Made by a program: the position numbers and the translations under genes. A stretch of DNA of 64,000 nt from Tetramitus jugosus (taxonomy: Eukaryota > Heterolobosea > Eutetramitea > Acrasida > Vahlkampfiidae), in contig OW569359.1 in the NCBI GenBank assembly GCA_937625935.1, positions 248,001-312,000 on the forward strand. Direction: 5' to 3'. This document shows, one piece after another, positions 53,204 through 63,762 of the stretch (positions are counted from its first letter, which is position 1; each line of letters opens with the position of its first letter). The notes under the pieces are model-generated. The model did not search any database and had not been told where the DNA came from. It saw nothing but the letters and a program-made list of their open reading frames with translations.

Positions 53204-54889
53204 ATGATAAGGAACAAGAACAGCTTGGTATCACTGTTGCACAGGAAATCACTACGACGTCGGTGGTGCTCCCTTACACCACTTGTTCACCAGCAACATT
53301 TATCATCTTGTTGCTGCATCCAGCAGCGGTTCTACCATGATGGTCCAAATGACTTGTCGACTGCCTTGGAAACAAGACCTACTCGATACAATTATTTGGA
53401 CCACAACAACTCTCACAACACTCACAACAACACAAGCAGAAGAACAATCAAACAACAAACAAATACGATCACCACCAATAATAGTAGTAACAGTAATCGT
53501 AATAGCAGTGATTATTATGAAAGGCTAGTGAGTGATGCAATGATCCATGCATCTTCAAATGTGAAACAAATTATTGAGTCGATACCTAATCATGTTCATT
53601 TATCGCCCAGTGCTCAAAATTTGATGATTCAAGTGCTCGCTTCTCGAAAACATGCGACTCTTGCATGGAAATTCTTTAAAAAATGCATGGATCAAAATGA
53701 AATTTCAATATTGACGCCAATGACGTTTAGTACTGTGTTGAGAGCTCTGTTGTGCGCATCCATGATCAAGGAATTGCAAGAGTCAATGCCCTATATTGCT
53801 CAACTGCAAACAACCAATTTTGAATTGGCCAATATTTTTGTCGCATTGATTGATGGATATTCTAGTATGGATCGATTTGATCAATGTGTGGCAGTGTTCA
53901 AGAGTATTGATCCCATGGTAGTGCACAATGAAGTGCTACAGAGCTTGACCAATGCATTTGTACAGAACGAGGTTAAAATGTTTTATACGCGGGAGAGCTC
54001 ACAGTTTAGCTCTGTTGAATATTCATCCATTGAAACGATACTTGCACTGATGAACTCAAAGAGCAGTACACTGCCGATTGCTATTCTCATGACCATTCTG
54101 CAAATGTTTGAACGGTTGCCTTACACGAATGGAAATCGCGAAACATTTACCAGATTGTTGAAGGAGTATGTTCTGCCATTGAAAACCCATGATCCATCAG
54201 TTATGATGCAAGTTTACAACATTTATGCACTGTGGCCTCATGATTGTTTGGAAGAGATGTTGGAATGGGATAGCGATCCGAATTGGAATTCAATCGTATC
54301 CACATTGCTCAACAATCATCGCTTGGCGCACATCAATACCGTTCTGGCTCACATGGAAAGGAATCACCTCGGTATGAAGTATCCAATGCTATCCATGATT
54401 GTTTCATTCTTTGCAAATAGTCCTCGGTATGTGTCAACTACACTTCGACTGCTCGAAGAGTTCAGGACCAAGTATGGTTTCTTCTGCACAACAGCACTCT
54501 TTAATTCCCTTCTGCGATCCTATATTGAAACTGCACGCAGCATGAAGGAAGTAGACCAATTCGTTAATGATTTTACTGCACAGCATGAAATTGAAACAGA
54601 TTGGACGACAAGTTATCTTATGCTCAGCGCCCACATCAAACTAAGTTCAGCAGACGATGTTGCTCAATACATGAGGCGAATTAAAGGAGAAGGGTTCATG
54701 TTGACGTCGCAGTCAGCGAATCCACTCCTGCAATTGTTATGCGATCAAGATCAAGACCAATTGATCCAACTCCTTCTACATCAGCTCGAAAGCATCGATC
54801 ATATGACTCGCACAATCATTATGGGTCACTATTCTCGCAAGAAACAAGCTCACATAGCCAAACAATTGCTCTCTGAACACTATCGATAA
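53204..54889 (+). CDS. Pentatricopeptide-repeat-like protein, probably mitochondrial
   Basis: A 561-residue, single-exon protein starting MIRNKNSLVSLLHRKSLRRR, an Arg/Ser/Leu-rich presequence-like start with no acidic residues in the first 20. Between about 50 and 110 there is an Asn/Thr/His low-complexity stretch. The rest consists of helical hairpins spaced about 35 residues apart: TPMTFSTVLRALLCASM, LANIFVALIDGYSSM, LFNSLLRSYIETA and TSYLMLSAHIKLSSADDVAQ. The spacing and the F/Y-N-x-L-type hairpin wording match PPR tracts, which bind organelle RNA. Target RNA is unknown. A mitochondrial location is inferred from the leader. Confidence 0.75.
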   Translation: MIRNKNSLVSLLHRKSLRRRWCSLTPLVHQQHLSSCCCIQQRFYHDGPNDLSTALETRPTRYNYLDHNNSHNTHNNTSRRTIKQQTNTITTNNSSNSNRNSSDYYERLVSDAMIHASSNVKQIIESIPNHVHLSPSAQNLMIQVLASRKHATLAWKFFKKCMDQNEISILTPMTFSTVLRALLCASMIKELQESMPYIAQLQTTNFELANIFVALIDGYSSMDRFDQCVAVFKSIDPMVVHNEVLQSLTNAFVQNEVKMFYTRESSQFSSVEYSSIETILALMNSKSSTLPIAILMTILQMFERLPYTNGNRETFTRLLKEYVLPLKTHDPSVMMQVYNIYALWPHDCLEEMLEWDSDPNWNSIVSTLLNNHRLAHINTVLAHMERNHLGMKYPMLSMIVSFFANSPRYVSTTLRLLEEFRTKYGFFCTTALFNSLLRSYIETARSMKEVDQFVNDFTAQHEIETDWTTSYLMLSAHIKLSSADDVAQYMRRIKGEGFMLTSQSANPLLQLLCDQDQDQLIQLLLHQLESIDHMTRTIIMGHYSRKKQAHIAKQLLSEHYR

Positions 54890-55037
54890 TAAAGAAAGTG
54901 AAAATTCGAGCGTTGCCTATCCACTATCTCTTGTTTGCTGCTTCCGATCGGACTAGCCCGAATGTAAATAATTTTGGCGGGAACAAAGCTCAACTGCTTT
55001 TCAGAAACTACGACATCTTGAACAAACGAAAACGATC

Positions 55038-56713
55038 ATGGTGAAGCCACAAAAGAGCTATACAAAAGCTGCATTTACCAACACAAGAGTAAACAACACT
55101 GATGACTTGGATTCTGAAGATCCAGTGCTCGAAAGAACCTTTCGGGGTCACAACGGCACGATCACAAGCATCGATTTTTGCCCAACAATGAAGAAATTGA
55201 CATCTGCCTCCATGGATGCAACAATAATGTTATGGAGCTTCAAACCTAACCTTAGAGCTTTTAAATATATTGGTCATGAGGTATGATAACTGGTATTCCT
55301 TCACGTTCTCACCTACAACTATTAACAACTATCAATAACAGAGAGGTCAAGGTGTTATGAGTGTTGTTTTCTCTCCATCTGGTAGGCTAGTAGCAACAGG
55401 ATCGAAAGATAAAACAATTCGAATCTGGGAAACAACAGTGTAAGTGTGAAACACATTCAAACTCTATTTGTTTAAATCCTAATCATCTCATTCTCTATGT
55501 TAGTGAAGGAAGATCCAAGGTCATAAAAGCTCACTCAGGAGCAGTTAGATGCGTTTCATTCTCTCAAGATGGAAGAAGATTGTTGAGTTCTTCTGATGAC
55601 AAAACCATCAAGTTATGGAGCATTGCAAATCAAAAATTTTTGTTTACTTTGCAGGGCCACACGAACTGGATCCGATGGGTAAGCTATTCCCCAGACGAAC
55701 GTTTGATTGCCTCTGCTTCTGATGATAAAACAGTGAAAATCTGGGATCCAAAACAGAATGCAGCCATTTACACACTGTACGATCATCAGGATCATGTGAA
55801 CTGTGTACAGTTTTCTCCGGATGGCAATTGTATTGCGGCCTGCAGTGCCGATCGAACTGTGAAAATATGGGATATTAGGACGAGAAGGTTAATGCAGCAC
55901 TATAACGCTCACGAAGATATGGTGAATCAAATCAGTTATCATCCGAGTGGCAACTTTTTACTGTCGTGCTCTAATGATGGAACAATGAAAATTTGGGACA
56001 CTAAAGAAGGCAGAATGTTCTACACGGTGGCTGGTCATGAAGGAGCTATTACTTCCTGCAAATTCTCACCTGAGGGAGATTTCTTTGGAAGTGGTGGTGT
56101 CGACAACAAGGTGATGGTCTGGAAAACGAACTTTGACAACTACATTAACCAAATACAGTACAAACCACCAACATCGTCCGAACACTTTAGAGTGGCAAAA
56201 GAGGAGGAGGAAAGAATGGCATCCAATCTGTTTTCCAATATTCACAACCCTTCACATGTGATGAGCGATGTGTTTAGCAGCCCAAATTCAGCAACATCCA
56301 CCCGATCCTCACCTCAAGTCAATGATCGCCATCAACACAGAGATTCCAATGGATACTTTGAAGCACCAAGATATCAACCACCTCCATTGCAAACTAGTGA
56401 GATGCCCACACAAGTTGCCTCTGCTCTGGAGCACATTATTCGTCAATTAGATATCCTCACTCAGACTGTGAAAGTCATGGAAGAACGATTGACGCTTACG
56501 GAAGAAAAAGTAGCAAAGATTGAATCCACTCAAAGACACGTGCTACAGCAGCAATTGGACGAGAAGCAACACGCAATTCTTGTTCAAAAGAGAAGAGTAT
56601 CAGAGTTTGTACAAACTCATCCTGTTGTCTCCCCTCCATCGAGCTTTGTCCTTGCCCAAGATCTACCAGAGGAGGAACTACCAGAGTTATCGGAAGAAAT
56701 GGGCGATGTATAA
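55038..56713 (+). CDS. POC1: Centriolar WD40 protein POC1, three exons
   Basis: Exons 55038-55280, 55342-55439 and 55504-56713 join to 516 residues; introns are 61 and 64 bases. Seven WD repeats (about 30-330) follow the canonical GH-x-WD layout: FRGHNGTITSIDFCP, GSKDKTIRIWETT, HSGAVRCVSFSQDGRRLLSS, GHTNWIRWVSYSPD and DDKTVKIWDP. A linker rich in Ser/Pro/His precedes a C-terminal coiled coil (HIIRQLDILTQTVKVMEERL), which is the POC1 box region. POC1 stabilises triplet microtubules of centrioles/basal bodies, fitting an organism that builds flagella de novo. It is longer than human POC1A/B through the linker. Confidence 0.93.
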
Positions 56714-56815
56714 ATCATGTGTCAAATTCAATCATATTTGTAGACATTGTACCTCTTCCTCTTAACCGCTCACATGAAACCACACAGCTACAAAGAATGG
56801 ATGATCACACTTTGA

Positions 56816-57835
56816 TTAACGTTGATTCTGCTTTTTCGCAATCACTCGATCAAGAAAATTCTCCACCAATCGCTTCTGTGATAGTGTCACTCGAGCAGAA
56901 TCCAACTCTAAATAATCAGCAAAAATATTCTGTTGCAATCGAGATGCCATAGCCCTTGTGCTCATCATTTGCTTCTGACTCGTCTCTCCATTCGGATAAT
57001 ACTCACCCATAAACAACAGTTTTGACAACAGATAGAATGACAATTTTCCAACAATAGAAACGCAGGAAAGCAATTGTTGTGGCCACAGTTCGAACAAGGA
57101 TTGTGATCGTCTGTTGCTATCATAGGCCATAAAACCTCCACCACTGCCACCTCTTTCATCTCCCACGGTCATTGGTAAATCAAAAGATGCTGATGCACCA
57201 CTACCACCACTACTACCAGTACTTGAATGATTTCCAATCATTAACACTGGTACTTGATTATTTTGCTCAAACAACGAACCAGTTGTTGTTGTTGTTGATG
57301 ATGTGTTCTTCCATCTCTTATTCAATTGTTGTTGTTGCAACATTGGAGAATAACGTGATTGCTGTTGTTCTTCGACATAATTCGAGTGTGCTGTAGTGGT
57401 AGTAGTAGCAGTAGGTGATAAAAATGGATCAATCTTCTCATCCCAAAAGTGTAAGCTATTGACATCGTTCAAATCAAACATGAACACGATGCCATCATAG
57501 GACTGTGATTGGAAAAAGGTTCGATTGGCCTTTGGTACATCAAAGTGCTTTGCTCCTATATCGAACCAATCCACAAAATAAAACAACATGTTGTTATTTG
57601 ATGGTTGTTGTTGTTGTTGATCATTATTGTTGTTGTTGTAGCTACTACTCTGGTGAATGTGAGAATGAATATCGACACCAATCGTACTATTCCTGTTGAT
57701 GTTTTTAGATTGGTTAAAGTTGTTGTTGTTGTTGTTCATCATCAAGTCAATGAATTGATTGATAAAGTGAGTTTTGCCGACGAGTGAATCACCTACGAGG
57801 AGGATACGGATCGATGGTGGATTGTTGGTGTTCAT
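56816..57835 (-). CDS. RABL3-like small GTPase with low-complexity insertions
   Basis: A 339-residue protein from the ATG at 57835 (earlier in-frame codons reach into the divergent gene). It starts IRILLVGDSLVGKTHFINQF, a good P-loop, followed by an Asn-rich insertion, TIGVDIH (switch I), then an insertion, FVDWFDIGAKHFD with DIG in place of DTAG, and SYDGIVFMFDL. The G4 region (VLMIGNHSST) lacks the NKxD or TKxD pattern, and a Gly/Ser/Ala-rich tail follows, with helices to the end. The WDVG-type G3 and poor G4 fit the RABL3/Rab-like group, but the assignment is tentative. Intrinsic GTP affinity may be low. It is intact apart from these changes. Confidence 0.65.
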   Translation of the reverse strand: MNTNNPPSIRILLVGDSLVGKTHFINQFIDLMMNNNNNNFNQSKNINRNSTIGVDIHSHIHQSSSYNNNNNDQQQQQPSNNNMLFYFVDWFDIGAKHFDVPKANRTFFQSQSYDGIVFMFDLNDVNSLHFWDEKIDPFLSPTATTTTTAHSNYVEEQQQSRYSPMLQQQQLNKRWKNTSSTTTTTGSLFEQNNQVPVLMIGNHSSTGSSGGSGASASFDLPMTVGDERGGSGGGFMAYDSNRRSQSLFELWPQQLLSCVSIVGKLSFYLLSKLLFMGEYYPNGETSQKQMMSTRAMASRLQQNIFADYLELDSARVTLSQKRLVENFLDRVIAKKQNQR

Positions 57836-57990
57836 GATGAGAATAGTAATAATGAGATTGGTTCGTCGTGTCAGACAGGACTTTGGTTTCTTCTTTTTGA
57901 TCTCTCTTGTCGGGGGAATCAGCAAGACGGGAGGCATTTCTTCAGGAAGTTGGATCGAACATGAGGGAAACAAGAATAAAAAGCAGAAAG

Positions 57991-58545
57991 ATGTCATCTC
58001 ATCATACAGATATGGTTTTCCAGGAAATCTTCACAACAGAAACAACTGCATGTACGTACTTGCAAGCCTGGATAGATTCACATCCAACTGCTGGCAATGG
58101 TGACAACTCCAGTTCGTTGTTAAACAGTGATCTCAGAACATCGATTCAAATGCACTTCAATCTGCTGGAATCCATCCGTGAGCCATTCCAAAACCACAAT
58201 TGGATCCAATTATCTCAACAATTTGAACAAAACTATGTCAATGTCATTCTGAACCAGAGCAACAACGACAACAGTAGCGATGGAAATCATAATTCTCCTT
58301 ACCTCAATGTATTAAGAAACAGTCAGGCAGTGAATATGAATCCAGTGAACCTCGATGAGGAGACTTGTATTCTCTGGAGTATTTTAGGTGCAAGAATATT
58401 TCGCTACTTCCTTTTGTTTCAAGACATTGAACGTCGATTGATCAAGAGCAACAGCTCACAAGACAATGATAACGCTACTTCAGCCTTGTTAGAAGTGGTT
58501 CAAAGAATTTTAGAGAAAATAACTCTAATCAAACAGTTGTTGTGA
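57991..58545 (+). CDS. Unknown helical protein
   Basis: A 184-residue frame from the ATG at 57991. Much of it is helical (DLRTSIQMHFNLLESIREP, then LWSILGARIFRYFLLFQD, then LLEVVQRILEKITLIKQLL), with Asn/Ser runs between. I do not recognise it. The stop TGA overlaps a donor (TT|GTGAGT, 58542). If spliced, an acceptor at 58640 gives an in-phase exon (58641-58684) and one at 58737 another (to TAA at 58748), adding 17 residues; this alternative is plausible but unproven. It diverges from the RABL3-like gene with 155 bases between starts. Confidence 0.6.
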   Translation: MSSHHTDMVFQEIFTTETTACTYLQAWIDSHPTAGNGDNSSSLLNSDLRTSIQMHFNLLESIREPFQNHNWIQLSQQFEQNYVNVILNQSNNDNSSDGNHNSPYLNVLRNSQAVNMNPVNLDEETCILWSILGARIFRYFLLFQDIERRLIKSNSSQDNDNATSALLEVVQRILEKITLIKQLL

Positions 58546-58818
58546 GTATGAATATGGATTCTTCTGTTTTTTGGAATGATAATGGGACAGCAATTCGGAA
58601 TAGAACGCCATCCCACAAGTCACTTTGTGACTTTGAACAGTGAAGTTCATTTTATTCGAAGTTTCAGCAATTCACTAGGAACAGGTAAGAGAAAATGTTG
58701 TTGAAACCTCGACTCACTCATCATCACGTTGCACAAGACGTAGAATAAAACAGTGACGGTATAACTACATTGAAATGAATTTATTGTTGAGGAATCAACT
58801 CTCAACCATTTTAGGAGT

Positions 58819-60837
58819 TTAGTCAACCTTGATGTTTCTGTAGATGCGCTTTACAAAAATGCTGGTTCCTATGTATCCGATACTGCCACAGAGCACACTC
58901 AAACCAAAACTGAACAAGCCCATAGAGGCATAGTAGAAGCAGAATTGGAAAAATCCTTGCATCTTGGTCTTTGTGTTGAAGAAGTAGACGGCATATAGGA
59001 AGACATAGAGTGCAGTCGAGCTGGATGACCAATAGGCAGTCCATGTCCATCGATGATCCTCTGCATTGAGCAAAAAGTAGGTGCTGACAATGGAGACACA
59101 CATGGTCACAATAATCAAAATGACAAACACCAACAGCATAAATCCATAGACATAGTAGAACTTGTAGTGCCAAAATGATGTGAACACAAAGTACATCTCA
59201 ATGAAAATGGATCCAAATGGTAGAATACCTCCAGCAAGAATTAAAACTGCTCTGCTCAAGTACCATGGCTTCTGAGGTATTGGTCTGGAGATTTGATTGA
59301 CTCTGCATGGGAAGTCCGCCTTTCCAGCAACATTTCTACCAACAATTGTACCGATAAAGGTCAATGGCACTGTGATCAGTGCCCACATGGCAAAGACTGA
59401 AAATATGGTTCCAACAGGGATCGCAGCCAATGTGCTGTATGCGAGCGCCAAAGAGTTCATACCAAATGCAACAATGAAGATAACACCTGGAAACAGAGTA
59501 GCTGACAACAACATGGTTCTGATCCAATTCTGGCCCTTGTACTTCAAATAGAGAGATCCACTGAAATATCCAGATGCAAATGATGTCAATGAATAAATGA
59601 CAATGAATGATGTCAAAACAGCTCCTCTCGTGTCATAATACGATCCCAAAATAGAGAACACAATCAATGCAAAGACAATGATAATCAACTGCCAACCAGT
59701 TCCAATCAATGCACAGAACAATGGCAAAAAGGAAGGAGGTCTAAACACGTCACCATGCACTTGCTTCCATCCACTATCATCGGCAAACTCAGAATCTGAG
59801 TCATATCCTTCTTCAGCATCGTGATACTCTGCCAAATCAGTCTTCAATGTTCTCACCAAAATCATGAACACCAATCCAGCCAAGAACAACACCATCATAA
59901 ATGAATTGAAAATGGAGAACCAGTGAATCTTATGCTCAAAGAACTTGTGATCCAAATAGCTTCTAAAACGTCCTTCGAATGTAACATCAGAACTGACCCA
60001 TTCAACAGAATATGTGAATTGGACGTTTGCTCCTTCCACAATAGGAACAGGATTCTCTGCTGTTAAGCTCACTTGAACAATCTAATGAATGACAACAAGC
60101 AAAAAAAATTGAAGAGTTAGTGAGTCAATTCATGTGTCACCCCATTTTGAGTTTCAAACTTGACATGTGAGCAGATGGTGTACATACATTCTGGTCATTG
60201 TATCCAATAGAGAACTTTTGGTGAGTGTACAAATAGTTTACATGATTTGAGCTCTTGTCTTTGGCAACACCACCCACCATGGCCCATATTGGCAAATCAT
60301 CAATATAGAATTGATACCAATAGTGATTCTCAACAGCATAGACAAACTTTTTGACAAAGTCCTTGCTCAGAGTAATAGAGCAAATGGGTTTGTGCTCCAA
60401 TTCATTCTCTATACATACGAAAAAAAAGAGTCAGTCGATCCACGTTGGCGCTCAAAAACAAAAGAGTTCTACTACGACGCGAAAAAGCTTTCGCGCACAC
60501 AGACTCACATACGTCTAAAAACAAGCGAAATTCGACTCTTGACCAACTCCATTCCCTGTAGAGCTTCACCAAGTGATGGATTCTTGTAAACCATCTTGTC
60601 AGGCTTACAGAAAGGCAATGTATAATAACCATAGGTCTCTTGTGGATTGTAGTGAGGTCCTACGTGATTTGCCCACACAATCACATTCTCACCAACTTCG
60701 TACTTGTGTGTTTTTTCATCAGCAGTCACAAGTGTAGCTGTCAGTGCAAGTGTGATCAATGCGACAAACAATAAAAATCGAACAGTGGGTGATTGACGCA
60801 TCATTGATGATGACAACGTTTTTTGATTTTGGCGCAT
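58819..60837 (-). CDS. TM9SF3: Transmembrane 9 superfamily (nonaspanin) protein, TM9SF3-like, three exons
   Basis: Exons 60837-60513, 60408-60188 and 60081-58819 join (C|AG, then phase 0) to 602 residues; introns are 104 and 106 bases. A signal peptide (FLLFVALITLALTATLVTA) is followed by the luminal domain with NHVGPHYNPQETYGYYTLPFC wording and NHYWYQFYIDDLPIWAMVG. Nine membrane helices begin around IHWFSIFNSFMMVLFL, followed by the conserved cytosolic GWKQVHGDVFRPPSFLPLF. The sequence ends IKVD, a KxD-type Golgi/ER retention signal. The wording is closest to human TM9SF3 (589). In Dictyostelium this family (Phg1) acts in phagocytosis and adhesion. Full function here is inferred. Confidence 0.95.
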
Positions 60838-61104
60838 ATTCTTCTTCTCCTATATGTTATGGATGCGCGCGACAACGACGATTAATGAAATTGGATGAAA
60901 GGATCAGTCGAAGCAACAAAAAAAAATCTTCTTGTTTTCTCTCTGCTCTTTTTTTTCGTTTCTTGCTCTGTTTCTTTGTCAAAAACAGATTCCCACAAGA
61001 GTAAATGTGTGATGCGGCCGATTCGGAGAATATTATTTTGGCGCGATCAAGAAACACATGAAACAACAAGAACTCCAAAGTAGAAGAATTAATTGGTGAA
61101 CAAG

Positions 61105-62183
61105 ATGGAGGTGATTGATCTGACAGGTGATGGTGGTGTATTGAAGAAACAAGTTCTAGAGAGTGGAATATTGGATGAGCCAACATGTCCCAAAAATTCA
61201 ATTGTAACAGGTAAGTAATGTTGTCATCAGAGTTTGACTTTGTTGATTGTTCGATACGTGTTTCCGCTCACATTGCCGTATATATTTTGATTGTACCAGT
61301 TCATTACATTTCTCGGTATGCCTCCTCTGGTATCGAATTGGACAATAGTTTTCTTCGCAACAAGCCAGAAGAGTTCATTGTTGGTTCAACAGTTGCAGCA
61401 GAAGAAGTTGAGATGAACCGAAAAACGAGTAGTTGTTCACAGGTGGTCATCCCAGGTGTCGACATTGCCATTCGATCCATGAAGAAGAATGAGAGAAGCA
61501 CTTTCTGGATCAGTGCAAAATATGGTCACACGGGTTATGGTGATATCTCAAAAAACAAGAGAGCTGTTGGTTATGCCGATCAACCAAAGGCCAACGAAGA
61601 TCTCGAATTTGAAATCAAATTGTTGAATTGGCGGCCGAACGATGACAAATCATTGGAGGACAGTTGGGTGTTGCCTTTTGATGAAAAAGTGAAGATGGCT
61701 CAGCGATTAAAGGACGATGGAACAATGTATTTTAAGGAGAATCGATTCTTGAAGGCATTTCGTCTCTATAAAAGAGCAGTAAATACATTGAAGAGAAAGA
61801 GATCGTCATCGCAACAAAACGAAGAATTGAGCGACAGCATGAAGAAGCAAATGAATGAATTGATGATTCCGTGCCTGATGAACATGTCTGCTTGTTGTCT
61901 AAAGCTAAAAAATAGAGAACAGGATTGCATCTCGTATTGTACACAGATTCTGGAGGAATACAAGGATGTTTTGACAGCTGATCAGAAGCTGAAGACTCTG
62001 TTCAGGCGAGGGCAGGCCCATTTGCAACTTTCTGATTATGAGAAGACACGAGAGGACCTGACATTAGCCAAGCAGATCTCACCCGATAACAAGGCTGTAG
62101 CAGCAGAACTTCGAAAACTTCAGCAGGAAGAAGATGCCTACAAGAGAAAATTGAAGAAAATGTATTCGAACATGTTCGATTGA
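61105..62183 (+). CDS. FKBP-type prolyl isomerase domain with TPR tail, two exons
   Basis: Exons 61105-61210 and 61300-62183 join (G|TT) across an 89-base intron (GTAAGT...ACCAG) to give 329 residues. An FKBP-like domain occupies about 10-160 (QVLESGILDEPTCPKNSIVT, VHYISRYASSGIELDN, VVIPGVDIAIRSM, ISAKYGHTGYGD, EFEIKLLNW). The conserved pocket Trp of FKBP12 is replaced by Val in VIPGVD, and about 15 residues are inserted before it, so activity may be weak. TPR-type helices follow (MYFKENRFLKAFRLYKRAV, LFRRGQAHLQLSDYEKT), suggesting an AIP/FKBP-like Hsp90 co-chaperone. It faces the Arp4 gene at the 3' end, 34 bases apart. Confidence 0.88.
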
Positions 62184-62217
62184 GTACACACTATTTATGC
62201 AAAAAATGGAAGTTGTT

Positions 62218-63701
62218 TTATGGTGCCTCCTTGTGTATTATGCTAGGTCCATGCTCTTCAAAGTCCTTCTTTGAGATGAACATGGGCTGGAAGGTACCCA
62301 AGCTGGCCAGAATGGATCCTCCGATCCAAGTACTGAACTTTCTCTCAACAGGCAATTGAGATGCAGCCAACGGTGCCTTGACTCTAATGTTGCTTGGTGC
62401 TCTGGCAATCAACTCCTTTTCCATTCTCTTGGGCAGTCCATTGAACAGTGTTGTACCACCTGCGAGTATAGTGCTGCCAAATAGTTCCTTCCTCACATCG
62501 GCATCACATCTCATAATACTCTCGTAGGCCAAGTGATGCAACGCGGTCGTGTTCTCCAACATTTCACCAATCGGTTCACTTGGAGATGGTTGGGCGTGAC
62601 TGTGTTGTGACTCTTGATACACTGGTTGATTGCTACCAGCAAGGATCGAACTAGGCTTGAACAAAGTTTCAATAAACGAATATCTCTCTGCTCCCAATGT
62701 TACATTGACTCCATCATTCATCTCGAATGCAATCTTTGGAGTGTTTTCATGTTCCGTAAATGGAGTTTCCGTCACTCGGAACATGGATTCCTTCACTTCA
62801 TTCACCACACTCATGGCAGCATATTGTCGATACGAGTTTGTGGCATTGGGGAACGATTGTTCATGAATCTTGAATCGATCTTGAGTCACTTTTTCTCTCC
62901 GAATCATATAACTTGGCTTCACGGGACATCCACGCTCCTTCTCCAACAGATTGAGAATATTGTTGGACAGTGCATCTCCACCATACAAGTTTCTAACGAT
63001 TCCCCTGGTCATGACATAACCGTCAATCACTGGCGTAACGCACGTACCACTCGCACCACACTCAACCACAAGTGCAGTGTACTTTGCGTTTGCAAACGCA
63101 GACAGGACTGGACTCTTGGCCAAGAAGATGGCTGGACTCTGGAACGTTTCAAACAAGAGACTTGCCATTTTTTCCCTGTTGAGTCTGCTATTGTACGACG
63201 GTTCAGCCATCAACAGTGGATGTTCATTGGAACGGACACCTAATCGATCATTCAACGCATAATCAATCAATTTTTCAGTGAGTTCCCAGTTTTCAATGAG
63301 TCCTGTTTGTGAGTTGAATGGTGATTCGACTTCCATGAAATCTCTGGGAAAGTTGAGTGCTTGTGATCCTACAAAGTACTCCTCTGTGGAACCTACTGTA
63401 GTTGATGTAGTAGTGGTTGCTGATGATGTTGTTGTTGTTGTTGTTGTTGATGATGATGATTGTTGATCCTTGTTGTGATAAACGACACCGACGTGCTGTG
63501 AAAAAGTCAAAAAAAAATTGAAATCATGCGTCAGCTTTTTGGTTGTTTTTCTCAGAGTATGACACAATCACGAAGAGAGCAACATACAGATGGAAAGATG
63601 GCTTTTGGTGTATCTTCGCCAGCAAAGCCAGCTTTTGTGGTTCTGGTGCCAATATCCATGACAATGGCGCCAATTTCATCTCCTCCTTCGAACAGCGACA
63701 T
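62218..63701 (-). CDS. ARP4: Actin-related protein 4 (BAF53/ACTL6-like), two exons
   Basis: Exons 63701-63588 and 63495-62218 join in phase 0 across a 92-base intron (GTATGT...TCACAG) to 463 residues. The start [20 protein letters not shown], then [15 protein letters not shown], matches Arp4/ACTL6 more than conventional actin. The nucleotide fold continues with [74 protein letters not shown] and SIIHKEAP at the end. A Ser/Thr-rich insertion (about 50-72) from ACA/ACC repeats is local low complexity. Arp4 is a nuclear subunit of INO80, SWR1 and NuA4/BAF-type chromatin complexes. Length is near the yeast Arp4 (489) and ACTL6A (429). Confidence 0.92.
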
Positions 63702-63762
63702 TTTGTGTTTTGGTTTTCTTTCTTTTTTTCGATGATCAAAATTCTCGTTTATTTTTCTCCGA

